64,000 nt of DNA from Euglena gracilis. Lineage: Eukaryota > Euglenida > Euglenophyceae > Euglenales. Made by a program: the position numbers and the translations under genes. The notes beneath the pieces were generated by a model, which was not told the origin of the DNA, made no database searches, and saw only the letters and a list, made by a program, of their open reading frames with translations. Positions 17,638 through 64,000 of this stretch are shown in pieces. The stretch lies in contig CP154955.1 of NCBI GenBank assembly GCA_039621445.1, positions 45,159,540 to 45,223,539 of the forward strand, given 5' to 3'. Positions within the stretch are counted from its first letter, which is position 1. The number at the start of each line of letters is the position of its first letter.

Positions 17638-17757
17638 TACCCCCCCCCCCCGGGAAACTGTCATGCCCGAGAGCCTGTCAGGGTCCCGCCCGGGAAACTG
17701 TCAGGGTCCCCGGTACCGGCCAACCTGTCAGGTGACAGTTTCCCGGGGGGGGGGGTA
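17638..17757. repeat. Family C inverted-repeat element, copy 1
   Basis: Ends are TACCCCCCCCCCCC-gggaaactgtca and its near-exact reverse complement. The interior repeats ctgtcagggtccc and gggaaactgtca units. Confidence 0.85.
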
Positions 17758-19370
17758 AGATTCAGCACCCCCCATCGGGCACTGCACCCCAGGGTGGTCC
17801 TCCCCCCCCCCTGGGTTGGTAAATCTCGCCAGTTGGCAGGCTGCGCCTGCTCCCTCCCGGCCGCCCCTGTTGTCAACCAGGGCAACTACGTGGACCACCT
17901 GTGACCGCCGGGGCGGAGGTTGCAGGGCCCTTCCCTCCCCCACGGCTGCCCTCCCTCCCGGATCCGCCGACCGCCCCCCGCTACGCCGCGCCATAACACA
18001 CCGCCCGGCGATGGCCGCGGCTGCTCTTTTCCCCCCGTTGTTGGGTTCCTCCAGGCGGCTGTGGTAGGCTGCTTCGTCCAAGCACCAGCCACAGCCTTGC
18101 ACGGTGTTGATGGTCGCCAAACAATGCAGGGTTTAGAGGATCAGACAAACACCAAGAAAGAGATTCTGATGGTGTTGATTTCATTTTGTATATTGCAGCA
18201 AACAGATTTGCCGCCTGGTGCATTTATCTTTGAAGGCGAGAAACATTGCAAAGTGGGTCGAAGATGCCAGATCTTTTTTTGGTCCAAAACCAAATGTGTA
18301 GTTATTCTTAAGGAATGGTCAGGAATAGTCATCACAAGTATGAATTATTCAACTGTTGCCATTTGACCCCAGTTCCTGCCCAATTTTATTATGGAATCCC
18401 AGGCACTGGAGGGCAGGAAATTTTTTTTAGCCAGCCCTGATTTTCATTTTATTTTGTCTGAACTCTGAACTCCTTGTCCTGAAGCCACGCCCTGGTTGAT
18501 AATATATTTAAATAATAATAATATAAGAGCAACCCCAATCGGACATGAGTTATTATTTTGTTTAGTTTCCCCTGACACGCCATCCGACCCCGCTCACCAA
18601 CATCGCCTTTTTCCAGCTGGCTATCTTGACCTCCCTTTGGTTTTTCAGATGGCGTCTGCTCATAGTCCTCAACACCAAATGAGATGTGCGAGCTGTGGAA
18701 AATTGAGAATTTTGGCGAGGGGAAACAATGAAACTGCCAGTTCAGGTACATCTCGGATCAGGACAAATGAAATGGGATCCTTACATACTGACAGTAGCGA
18801 GAAAGGATTCCCTCGTCTCCTTTTCGTCTGTTGGAATAGCTCCGCATTAAATTTATGGACAGGAAACTCTTGGTGAGTTTCTGCCGTATCACTGCTTCGT
18901 ACGTACGTTGGGTGCAACGTGCCGTTCATGGTGCTTGCTGGGGAGTGACGACCATTTGGGGCCTCCCCCAGCCTTGCCCCTGGTGGCTCACGCGTCTTTT
19001 CGTTGTCTGTGGGCTGCACCCCCACACGCCCCCCCCCCTTTCGTCCGTGCCATGTCCTGCCGGGGTGCGCGATCGCTACGCACACTGCTGCTGACCCCCA
19101 GCCCCTGAACCGCCAGTAGCGGTCACCGCTTAACCCCTCTACCCCTCCTTCGTCTTTGTCCCCGTTTCACACGGCTGAGCATCGTTTCCGCCCACCAGTG
19201 ACCCCTCTCCCGACCCCCTTTCGGCCACGGGGCTGTTCGCTCGCGGTTGGCCGACATTGCGATAAGGGGACCAGCTGCTGCCGCTCGGCCAACCACGTCT
19301 GTCGCCCTTCGTTTTGTTGTACATCTTTTCTGTGCTACGCATTCTGGATGAGCAACATGGGGGTTAATGG

Positions 19371-19864
19371 TACCCGCCCCCCCCCCCACCCCGGGCAATT
19401 GGCGCCCCCGGGCAATTCACGCCCCCGGGCCATTGACGCCCCCGGGCAATTGTCACCCCTGGCTGTGCCGGCCAATTTGTCACCCCAGTAAATTGTCACC
19501 CCCCTCCATGCTGCCCAATTTGTCACCCCCCCCCCACAGAAGATGTGAATTTTCTTTTCGCCGACACGACTCGATTGATCCTCTATTTCGCCACAACGTG
19601 CTGAGAAATGTCACATACCAAATGCTCTGCACAATATCACAACCATAGCTGCATTTTTGCGTGTTCACTGGTGTTTCAGATGGTGTTCTTGGTCATTTGG
19701 ATTTTTTTGTGGCCCACATGGTGGGCAATTGACGCCCCCGGGAAATTGACGCCCCTGGGCAATTGTCACCCCCCTCTGTGCCGGCCAAATTGTCACCCCG
19801 GAAATTGTCACCCCCCTCCATGCTGCCCGATTTGTCGCGCGACAATTGCCCGGGGGGGGGGGTA
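19371..19864. repeat. Family C element with 16-17-bp internal units, copy 2
   Basis: It starts TACCCGCCCCC...gggcaattg and ends caattgcccGGGGGGGGGGGTA. Within are head-to-tail units of the type gggcaattgacgccccc and aattgtcacccc, arranged in two blocks (19388-19545 and 19725-19835). Confidence 0.75.
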
Positions 19865-21613
19865 GGAGGGATGTCGATCATTACACCAAGCATCGGAACC
19901 AAGAAAATTGCACTTGCGAAGTTGCAGTTGTGCAAAATTCACCCAAAACTGGTTGTTCGAGAAATTGAACTGTGGAGTCAAATTTCGACCCGCTTGCCAA
20001 CAATTTTTCAGAATTTCAAGTGAAAACAGCGAGTTTTAAGCAGGTGGGGGGGGTTGAGTCCAGAAAGCATCTGCCCTATTAAGTAAATCAGTGGTGAGGA
20101 AGGGAAACAAACAAAAACAAAATCCAAAAGTCAAAGCTTTCTCCAAAACATCCAAGGATTCAAACTGAAAATTCCGCCTTTCGAATTCGTTTAAAGTATA
20201 CATGAACCCTCGGTGCGCTGTTCAAGAATGGATGGGTGGCCGATTTTTGGGTGGGTGGTTGTGTGAGTCAACCCCCTGTGGGGGGTGTTTTGTGTGGGTG
20301 GGTTTTCAAAAAACAAAAAAAAAGTCGATGGGTTGATAAGTATTGGTGAATACATGGTTCCGACCCCAATGGGGACGAAGCCAACTGGATTGACATTTTC
20401 CTGCCTTTGCGCAACAAGGGTTTTTGCTTCATAAGGTTCCAAATACTTCTCCAAAGTCCACCCACCTGCCCCGGGGGGTTGGGACACCACCCCTGATTGT
20501 GAGTCCAAGGAGCATCCCCCGCAGGACACGGATGCCGGTTGTGCAGTGTGAGCTGGTCGCGTGAGTCGAGAACGAAACAGGCACTTAGTCAACGGCGGAG
20601 GGCCTGAAGCAGTCGAAACAAACCTGGAATTTTGTACACCAGAAGGTCACCATTTTGTGTCACCAAGGAGTTGTGGGAAGTTCAGATGTTCTCCGTTCAG
20701 CATTTTTGGAACCCGCAAGCAGGCTTCTTTTTTCCCCCACATCCCCACAGTCCCAGAAATGCGCTTTGGAAACTGTTATATGCGGGTGCGTCCAAACAAT
20801 GCAACGCGCAGTAGGAGGCAGCGGACATGGTTTCCTTTAAAATCGTGCTCTCTGCAGTGGATGGCGTGCCACCACTGATTGCCAGCAGCTCGTCCTGTCT
20901 TCGGCAATTGCAAAGATGATGCACGGGTATGACTCCGTCTCCGCCAGTCAATTGTCCATTGTCCATTGTCCATTGCATCAACCGCCCGACAGCTTGCAGT
21001 GCCGGGCAAAGGGCTGGATCCGTCATTTGCCCCCCCCCCCCGGGTCAACGCTGCACGTGTGGGTCCAGACCACGTGCTCGGTGCACGGCCCATCACATGT
21101 CCGCGGCCGTTTCATTGCGGCGCTCCATCGCCACCGCCGCCTTTCCGCCGGTCCCCCCCCCCTCCAGGGCCGCGGCCCCGCTTCCGGCGCCGGTGCGGCG
21201 CGCGCGCCGCTGAGGCCACAACGATGCCGCCCTCCCCGCCCCGGCCCCGGCCCGCCCCCCACGGCCCCCGGGGAGGCGCGCTGCCCGGCCGCGGCGGTAC
21301 GGCGGGCCGGACCGGCCCCGGCCGGAGGACGTGGCGCGGCGATGCCCCAGCGGTGTGCCCCCCCCCTCCAGCTGCCCCAGAAGCGTTTGCTTTCGGAGAC
21401 TGTTCAGAAAGAACGGCTGCTCCTCGTTCAGTGCTCGGGATGTCTTCCGACGTGGCTGCTCTGCTCACCTTTTCCCAAAAGGTTGTTCTCCAATGCTTGA
21501 GAAGGCAGCCTGGTGAACCCCGGGTTTTCTCCAACGTCGCCCCCCTCCCCCCAGCTATCGCTGGCCGGCGGGAAACTGCCGCGCTGGGGGGGGGGGGCTG
21601 GCACGCACCACAG

Positions 21614-45482
<23,869 letters not shown>

Positions 45483-47318
45483 CGCGGCGGCTCCAGCTGG
45501 CTCTATCCTGCCACTGCCAAAGCTCCAACGGCAAATGAAACCAGCGGAGCATGGCAGATGAGTTATTCACAATTGCAGTTAATAGGGAACCGCCCACAAA
45601 GATAAAACCGAGCCCCCCAATTAAAGGCCCAGGGGGGGGGGTCCGGAGCCGTATTTTGGTCAGTCACGTTACCCACTGTCCCCTTTTCTGGTTTCTAATG
45701 TTCGACGCAACGTGGTCACCTAACATGGTTTACTTGGTCACTTGGCATGTCCAACGGTCGCCATCGTGGTAATAAAACGTACCCTGCTGGGGATGTCAGA
45801 AGTCGGTCAGGCTGGACACATGGGCCAAAAGTAGCCAAGTTCTGACCAACGTTTTGCGTACTCGGCGATTCTGGCCTGACACCCAGGGGTCCCGTGTCAG
45901 GGTCAGGGGGCGGCGTCTTCCGAGGTCGGGTGGGGCAGGGATTGGGCATATGAAAACGCTGTTGGCAGACAATATTGCCCCATGCAAATTTAAGCTCAAA
46001 AAGCCCGAAATTTCCGGACCATTTTAGAATGTCGCACCAACCTTAATCGGAACCAATTTCTCCTCTGCCCCATCCCCCCGCCGGCCTACATGTTTTGGGA
46101 AGTGTAAAAATATACACCCCCACCATGCCCCCCAGGGGTTTCGATACCCCCCCCCTCCAGAGGTGCGCCAATGGTCAGAGGGCTGGGCTGGAAAGATTTT
46201 TCGAGAATTTTCAGCTGATCTTGGATTTGGGGTTTGGGTTTTGGGTGGAGGGGTGGACCCCCCCCGTAGGGGTTGTGAGTGTGGGGGTTTTCATATAAAA
46301 AACACAAATGGGTGGGTTTTGGCCCGCGAAATAATACCTCTCTGGGGGAGCTCACCAAGTGAATTATCATCTGGAAGCCATGTTAGGGAGAATGGAGTAA
46401 TTGGAAGGGATAGGGGCAGGGATGTAAATTAGACCTGAATTTTAGGTATATTTTGCGCCTGATGTCATTAAGCCAAATTTCTGGCCTATTTTTCAGAGAA
46501 TCCCTAACCCAGGTCCAAAGCCCTCAGCCTATTCCTGACCCTGACCCAAATTCTGTTAATGAGGGCAGCCGTATCAGCATCCGGACATCAGAGATGACCC
46601 GAGGGAAAGGCTCCAGCAGAAGGTGAAAAGACGAAACCAAGGGGTTGATTTCTACCAACAAGCGGCAGTTGACCTCTTCCAAGAGAATTGTATGTGATGA
46701 ATAATGTGCCATTTGGTCCCGTCTTTTCATCGAAAGCTATATTAACCCTAATTTTGCATCTAGCCCAAGTTATGGAGTGGAGGGGGGTTCAACCCCCTTT
46801 TTCCCGATGCCATAAAGAATAAGAGCTCAGCAACCTCACCCTTCCCCCAACTCCATTTTCCCCCATAATTGAGAAAGGAATCCCATTTTCCATGCAACAA
46901 AGCCCACCCCATGCATCAAAAATTAAATAAAAAAGTCTCACGCACCCCCACTCTTCTTTTTGCGTCAGTGATTTCCTCTCCCGCGTCCGAGAAAAGTTGC
47001 TGGGCCCACACATCTTTCTTTGGGATTTATTCAGCAAAATTTGAATTGGCCGTGGTGAAGTTTTAACATCCTGCGAGTTTCTGTATATTTGTGGTGGCAC
47101 CTGGGTACAGAGTTGGTGAGGGTCATGGGGAAGTTGGGCTGGCTGGAGTGGCTGCCCACGGTGGGCCTCGCAGAGCGGGGCGGTACCGTCGGTCGCTTCA
47201 GATGATACCAACTGGTCGCCTGCTGAACCGGTGTGCATCTGGGTGCTGGCATGTGTATCTGTGTTGCACACTCTCTCCTTCTCCCTGTGCGTGTGCGATG
47301 GTTGTGTGTTAGTGTGGT

Positions 47319-47676
<358 letters not shown>

Positions 47677-48009
47677 GGTGCGCACGCGTGGGTGCTGGTG
47701 TGGTTGGTCTTAGGCCACGCATCTCGCATTTGAACTTTTTTGGGTCGGTGTGTGCATTTTCAACCATTTTAAAACCAACCAAGAGCCTCCTATGGCAGTC
47801 CGTTTAGATTTGGAAATGAATGTGATGAAACTGTGATATTACCTCCTTTGTTTTCCTGTGGTGCTGGGCCCTCTCTTTTGAGTACTGCTGCATTTTTGGG
47901 TTGTTGGTGTGCGCAATTGTGCACATCAACCATTGAAATGATTACGTTTCGCAATTGTGGACACTAACAAAAAACTCCATTCATTTTGAATCCTTGGTGC
48001 AAAACAGGG

Positions 48010-49035
48010 ATTTCTGATACAAGAGAAGAATGGAAACGGCGTGTGGAGGTGCTGTGCTCAAAGTGGTGGGGTTGTAAGGTATGTCTGAGAAGGTCAAATG
48101 AAGCTTGGCAATGTCCTGAATTAAATGGGCCCTGAGCACCAAGTTTTTCCAGTCTGCAGACACGTTCATTTTTTCAGAAAATGTACTGTGCCTCATTTTG
48201 GGACTAAAATATCGTTGTTTTGTAAAGCAGTTTATAAATGTGGTTTTGTAAAGCAATTTTGTAAAGCACTTTCAAGATGAAACCTGGAAGTGCCCGTAAT
48301 TTTGATGTTCAGGGGCTACCGTAATTTTGATGTTCAGGGGCTAAAAAAAATGTTTTTTCATAGGCTCAATTGCCGATGCCCAAATTCGAGCCGGCTGGCT
48401 GGTCCTTCGGTTGTATTTAATTTCCACAAAATAGCTCGCATTTAAGGATTTTTAAACTGCAGTAGTGCCGCATCTTCAAAATGATACGTGTTTTCAGTTG
48501 CACAATTGTTGTGCAGAAGTTCAAACCGTCCAAACAGAATTTTTTCGCATTTGCACAAACCAACCACTTGCACAATTTTGCAAACCCATCAATTTCAGCT
48601 GGCACAAATGCCATTTGCACGTTACTCAAACGAATGGTGGGTGCATTTGTGCACACCGTCCATTGCGCATTTGTGCACATCGACCACCAATTTCTCACAC
48701 AGCCAAGGTTCAGGATATCGTTTCAGGTTTAGGCACACCTCCCAAAATCGTTCAGTCAATGTCATGCGTTATTGAGACAGCTTTTGGAGGGATCTAACCA
48801 CACATGCTGGCTGTTGTGTATAACGTATGCTGTGGTGACACCTGCTCTTTGGCACCTATTAGGTATCTTATTTGTCATTCTGCTTCCATCTCCGCGTCCT
48901 GTGGCACCACATCACATCCTGCTTTCATTTTTGGGGGTCAGGTCTTGGGGTTTTCGTAAAAAAAAAAGCGTTGATGTGCGCATTTGTCCACACCAACAAA
49001 GAAACGATCTTTGAGTGCGCGATGTGCCTCCCAAG
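48010..49035. repeat. About 0.9-kb dispersed repeat, copy 2
   Basis: Colinear with 26.05-26.97 kb over its length with frequent small indels. It contains the direct duplication taattttgatgttcagggg (48298-48340). Confidence 0.85.
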
Positions 49036-49082
49036 TTTGTGTGTGCGTACGTTGAACATTGTTTGTGCTGGGTTTGCGCGCG

Positions 49083-49221
<139 letters not shown>

Positions 49222-49485
49222 CTTGTGAAGCGGCTGCTTCGCACGCACTCCTTCCACTCCTTCCACGCACCCACACCACCCGCCTCTGGCACCTTCCCCA
49301 GGGTGGCCACCACCTCGCCGTCCAGGCCATAGATTCATTTGACACCTGTATCACCCCTCCCCCCCCGGGGGGTTTAAAAAAAAAGGTGGGTGGGTGGTTT
49401 GGGCCCGGGAATAAGTGTCCCCCGGGGGAGGTCATTAAGTGAACAGCACAGCCCCGGTGCACACAGGGGGTTACTAAGTGAATCC

Positions 49486-60329
<10,844 letters not shown>

Positions 60330-62678
60330 CGAGAATCCTGCGAAAACTGCGTTCTCATTTGGCAACAATTTGGATCCCTCTGGTTTTTTTTATCGGTTTC
60401 AGTTCAGAATTCCCATTCTCCCGAATGGTTGATTATTTTTTGGAATTTTTCACGCATGCTTTCAGCTGGCATGAAACCCTGAGATTACCCCTTTCAGAGG
60501 CATGTTAACCATTTGCAGATTGAGATAATGCACCTCAGGTGGCGCTTTCTTAGCGTGATCTGCTCAGGCAAGTTTTGGAGGGGAATTTATGTAATATATC
60601 TCCCAGTCTAAATTGTTGCCAAGGTGCTTTCACAATTATATTTATAAATTTGGAGAAAATGTGGTTTCTCCTGAAGCCACCACATATTGTGGCCGAGATA
60701 TTGACAGGATTATTTCAGTTTCTAAATCTCAAGCTCATAATACACACAGAGCAATGCTTTTGATCCCTTGGTTTTGTGGCTCCTGGGGTTTCACACTTTG
60801 TTTCGTAGAGGGCTCAGGGAGTCATCAGTTGTTTTTTCCCCGCAAATACAAAGCTTTGGCTTCCCGAAACGGCATGTCGTGTCTTGCCCCGAGATTTGTG
60901 TCAAGGTTTCAATGGCCGTCCCGGCCCTGTAAACACTCCCAGTGATGCCCTCTGCCTGATTGCTGTTCCTCCCCCCTCCTGCCCCAATCGCACACACTGT
61001 ATGTGCCCCCACGGGTCTCTGCTGGCCCTCCAGAAGCCCCAAGGGAAGCAAAGCTGCAGCCCGAGCGACGTTGGGTGGTCGCAAGCCCCCCGGCCCCAGT
61101 CCCACAGGTGTTTCGGTGCCCCGTTGGCCGTCCTGGGCAACCCCACGGGCGTTGAAGTCACAAAAACTGTGCCCTTGCGCTGGCGAACCACGGGGGGATA
61201 CTCCGATAATACTCGCCATTAGAAAGCAGTTATCAGCAGGTTCATCAACCACCCAAACGGACAATGGGAGAATGGAACAATCTTTTAGGGAAGGTAGCAT
61301 TAGTGAATTATGATGTGGGGGAGCAAAGGGGATTGACCAAGTGAACCCCTTCCTGGAACCAGTGCCCCAGCCAAGGTTCCAAATTCTCACAAGCAATCTC
61401 CCCAAAAATAGGAATTTCCGGTTGGTTTTCGTTTGGAGGGGGAAAATCCAACCCCCCCCCCCAAGGTCTTCAGTTGAGGCCCCATCATTCTGGACCGCGA
61501 GGCTTGCTTGGCTGCCTTGCAGTCGCCACAGTGAGGCTCGGGCGAGGGGGTCCCTTCCGCGCCGCCCGCCGCAGGCCGCGCCGCGCCGGCCGGGCCCGCC
61601 GCCGCGCCGAGGCCGTCTGCCTCCCCCACGGTGTGGCCCCCCAGGACGTCCCTCCCCCACTTTTAAGCCCGCTCTGCATGAAACGCTCATTGTCGTCCAT
61701 CCGGCATTTGTGTAGCTGGACAGGAGTTAAGGTTCATGATGGGGTCCAGGGATGCAAAAAGACGCCCCGGGGAGTGTTATCTCCTCCGGCCCAAGCACAC
61801 CCTGATACCCTGGGGGAGACAAAATTTGTGTTCCAGAACAACACTGACTCAGGAAGTGTATATTGCCAAGCAACTAGGGTTGGGGTTAGGGTTGCGGTTA
61901 GGGTTGGGGGTCAGGTGTTGGGTGGGCGGTAGTGGTGAGCACACCTCCAGCAAAGGGCCATTTTCCACCCAACCTGGACCCAAAGCCAACCGGGGGCAAT
62001 CCCCTGGGGGTTTGGAGTCAAGAAGGCTGTGTGTGGCAAGGGCCAACATGATGGGGCTGCTGCGACCCATGGACCGCCTCCAGGGACCGAGGGGGAACCC
62101 CTTCATTGGCGAGGTGGGTGGTTGGAAGGGGTTCCTCACTCCCCCCCCTTCAGCCACTTTTGGTTCAAAATCGATTTCCAAATTTGTGCAAAAACTATGG
62201 GAATCAAAAAAGGAAATTTCTGGCAGCCAAAAATAGAGCCATCGGAACGCTTTATTTCCCTGTGTATATTTATATACATGCATGCAATCATTTATATATC
62301 CCCATAATTTTGTGTTTGTCTCGGAGTATTGCTATTTTTCGGGAACATTTTCCGTTTTTGTCTCGGAGTATTGATATTTTTCGGGACCATTTTCCGTTTT
62401 TGGGCCTGAAAAAAAAATCGCAACATGCATATATTTTGAAAATGAAGTAACATTTACCACACATTATTCACCACACATAAATTGCTCCGTCTGTTTTGAT
62501 TTGATTTGTTTTGATTTCACCGCAACTCCATGCCTAGCCCGGATAATGGCCCCAAAAAACACATTTCCTTTTTTTGTGTTTTTGTTTTGTTTTGTTTTGC
62601 TCATTCAATTGATTAATTGTGAAATGAATATTTTTTTTCTGCCCTTCCGGCTTCCCATCCATCCCGACTCCACGGCAG
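60330..62678. other. Spacer between genes 4 and 5
   Basis: No firm exon. Weak candidates are 61525-61665 (one frame is very Arg-rich, RAARRRPRRAGRARRRAEAV) and 62040-62115 (ANMMGLLRPMDRLQGPRGNP). A telomere-like tract lies at 61874-61920. Confidence 0.5.
61874..61920. repeat. Interstitial telomere-like tract
   Basis: tagggttggggttagggttgcggttagggttggggg: four degenerate TTAGGG-like units. Confidence 0.7.
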
Positions 62679-62784
62679 GTCTCCCCCGCACGGGTGCAGC
62701 ACATCTCGCCCCCACCGCCACCGCCAGTCCCTCCCCTGTCCCCCGGGGGTAGCCGCCCCGAGGCTGCCGCGGACGGTCCCCAAC
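62679..62784 (+). CDS. Gene 5 exon 1 seen here
   Basis: CACGGCAG before. Polyproline segment; the right edge is uncertain because several GTs are possible. Confidence 0.5.
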
Positions 62785-63899
62785 TGGCAGGGACGAAGCC
62801 TCTCCCCAGGGCCCCCAGGCAAATGTCTAGTGTGGGCTCCAGTTTTTGCAATATCTCAGTCAAAGGGTACCCAATTAGAAGCCCCCCCCCCTCAGGTTTT
62901 CCGCAAGTGACCGAATAATAGCCCCGGGGGGCTTCTAATCGGGGGCGGCTAATAAATGAAAATGAAATGAATTTAAAAAATGTATATGAAATTATGTGAA
63001 AGCGATAAAATAAAAGTTACATCAAAAGGATCAAAACTGAAACAATATGTTCTGTCTCATATTCGGTGTGCAACTGGTCTTATACAGCGTAATAATAATA
63101 CGGCGTACGTGATTTGTCGACTATGTGATACATCTATCCGCAGCATGTATGCCAAACATGTTTACATGTGTTTGCAGTGCTTGTGTGCACTTCATGTTTG
63201 TGACACATGTGAACACATCATGTTGCGGTGCATGTGTACACATTGTGTGTGTCACACACATCTGTGTGCTGTGTGTGTGGATGGGACAGGTGGGATGGCT
63301 GAAAGAGTCTCTGGGGGGGGCCACAACCCAAATACAAAATGCCAACCGTTACAAGGCAAGTTCTTTTCTTTGAGGCAGGCCTGCCGGTGTGATGTTTGAG
63401 TGTGGTCCTGCCTCCGACGGAGGATGAAGAGGTGCTGTGGAGCAAGGCCCTGGAGCGATTCCAGACCCGGGACCCCCCAACGGCGTCGGTGTGCTGCTTT
63501 CCCATTGCTTGTCTGGGGTTTGCTATGTCGACATGTCGACTGAACTGCTGGAAGCGACAGAAGAGTAATGCCGAATGGCCAAATGGAAGCGAATGCAAAA
63601 GAAGGGAAGGGAGGGAAAGTTTTTGTCTTTTTGTTTTGTGACTCTCTCTCTCTCTCTCTCTCTCTCGCTGTGTGTGTGTGTGTACACGCATTGTATTGTG
63701 TGTTGTGTTGTGTTGTGCTGTGTTGCGTTGTGGCGTGTTGGTCTCCTGGAAGATGCCAGCAACTTGCAAAATGACCTTCCTCTGCAGGAGGAGGACACGG
63801 ATGGGCCGCCCCCCAGCCCGCAGCTGTCTGGTCGCCGACCATCACTGTCCGGCTTCATCATTCCGCCACCCCTGACAGCCGAAGTGTCGCCTTTTGATG
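62679..63899 (+). CDS. Gene 5 (partial, runs off the right end): proline-rich and acidic exons
   Basis: Function not recognised. Three exon islands on + : 62679 to about 62780 (VQHISPPPPPPVPPLSPGGS then RPEAAADG), 63401-63488 (VVLPPTEDEEVLWSKALERF then QTRDPPTAS) and 63788-63899 (EEDTDGPPPSPQLSGRRPSL then SGFIIPPPLTAEVSPFD). The last two are GT-AG with phase 0 between them; the last ends at a good GTATGT donor, so the gene continues beyond 64 kb. Low-complexity Pro/Ser/Asp content suggests a disordered region. Confidence 0.6.
62874..62939. repeat. 66-bp inverted repeat ATTAGAAGCCCCCC
   Basis: Perfect 14-nt arms ATTAGAAGCCCCCC / GGGGGGCTTCTAAT, the arm style of the longer families. Confidence 0.9.
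63401..63488 (+). CDS. Gene 5 exon 2
   Basis: TTTGAG before and GTGTGC after. Acidic then helical: TEDEEVLWSKALERFQT. Confidence 0.68.
63641..63720. repeat. (CT)n / (GT)n microsatellite
   Basis: CT tract 63641-63666 followed by GT and TTGTG-type repeats. Confidence 0.9.
63788..63899 (+). CDS. Gene 5 exon 3
   Basis: CTGCAG before and GTATGT after, phase 0 in and 1 out. Reads EEDTDGPPPSPQLSGRRPSL then SGFIIPPPLTAEVSPFD. Confidence 0.75.
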
Positions 63900-64000
63900 G
63901 TATGTTTGTTTTTGTTGTGTTTTGCAGTTTTATGCCGTGTGTACATTGTTTGTAATTCTTCTTTGGCCAACATTTTACATTCCTTACCACAGGTGAGCTT

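Larger units (their letters stand above)
16713..21613. other. Repeat-rich spacer between genes 2 and 3
   Basis: No exon chain could be built. Isolated GC-rich pieces that might be exons are 17820-17904 (ends NQGNYVDHL then TGA), about 18011-18055 (an ATG followed by AAAALFPPLL), 18855-18873 (short ORF before a GTGAGT donor) and 21130-21360 (Arg/Pro-rich in all frames). The rest holds hairpins and family C elements. Confidence 0.5.

Overview
The window looks like nuclear DNA of a unicellular eukaryote with very GC-rich exons. Short exons (about 30-310 bp, strongly G/C-ending codons) sit as islands in long introns that are AT-rich or made of homopolymers, microsatellites and hairpin elements. 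All convincing coding signal is on the + strand. No rRNA, tRNA, CRISPR or bacterial-style operon was seen. Many introns can be placed as GT...AG with matching phase. In the one gene that protein homology pins down to the codon, most introns do not fit GT...AG. They lie between short direct repeats and have complementary ends. Mixed conventional and non-conventional introns are known from euglenids and diplonemids, and repeat-flanked introner-like introns from some dinoflagellate relatives. I lean to Euglenozoa, but this is inference.

Layout: 1.2-8.7 kb is a gene for a coiled-coil protein (gene 1) with a 750-bp CAG/CAA array in one intron. 10.04-16.71 kb is a complete 13-exon prolyl-iminopeptidase-type alpha/beta hydrolase gene (gene 2, about 462 codons). 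16.7-21.6 kb is mostly repeats and hairpins. 21.6-45.5 kb is a very large gene or exon chain (gene 3): coiled-coil exons and a beta-rich exon at 21.6-31 kb, then three tandem class III nucleotide-cyclase homology domains at about 31.2-37.0, 37.5-40.0 and 41.4-45.2 kb. The first two have lost the first metal-binding aspartate; the third keeps it. 45.5-49.4 kb is non-coding. 49.5-60.3 kb is gene 4, an unrecognised helical protein with a clear ATG exon and stop exon. Part of a fifth gene runs off the right end from about 62.7 kb.

Introns and spacers are full of short non-autonomous elements with inverted ends and CCCCCGGGGG-rich arms. Three have 8-bp target-site duplications and CAGG-type ends like hAT elements, and one of these is nested inside a non-conventional intron of gene 2. 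The most interesting points are the repeat-flanked, end-pairing introns of gene 2 and the triple cyclase-domain protein of gene 3. Exon boundaries are hand-derived; those that rest on frame and homology rather than GT-AG are marked.
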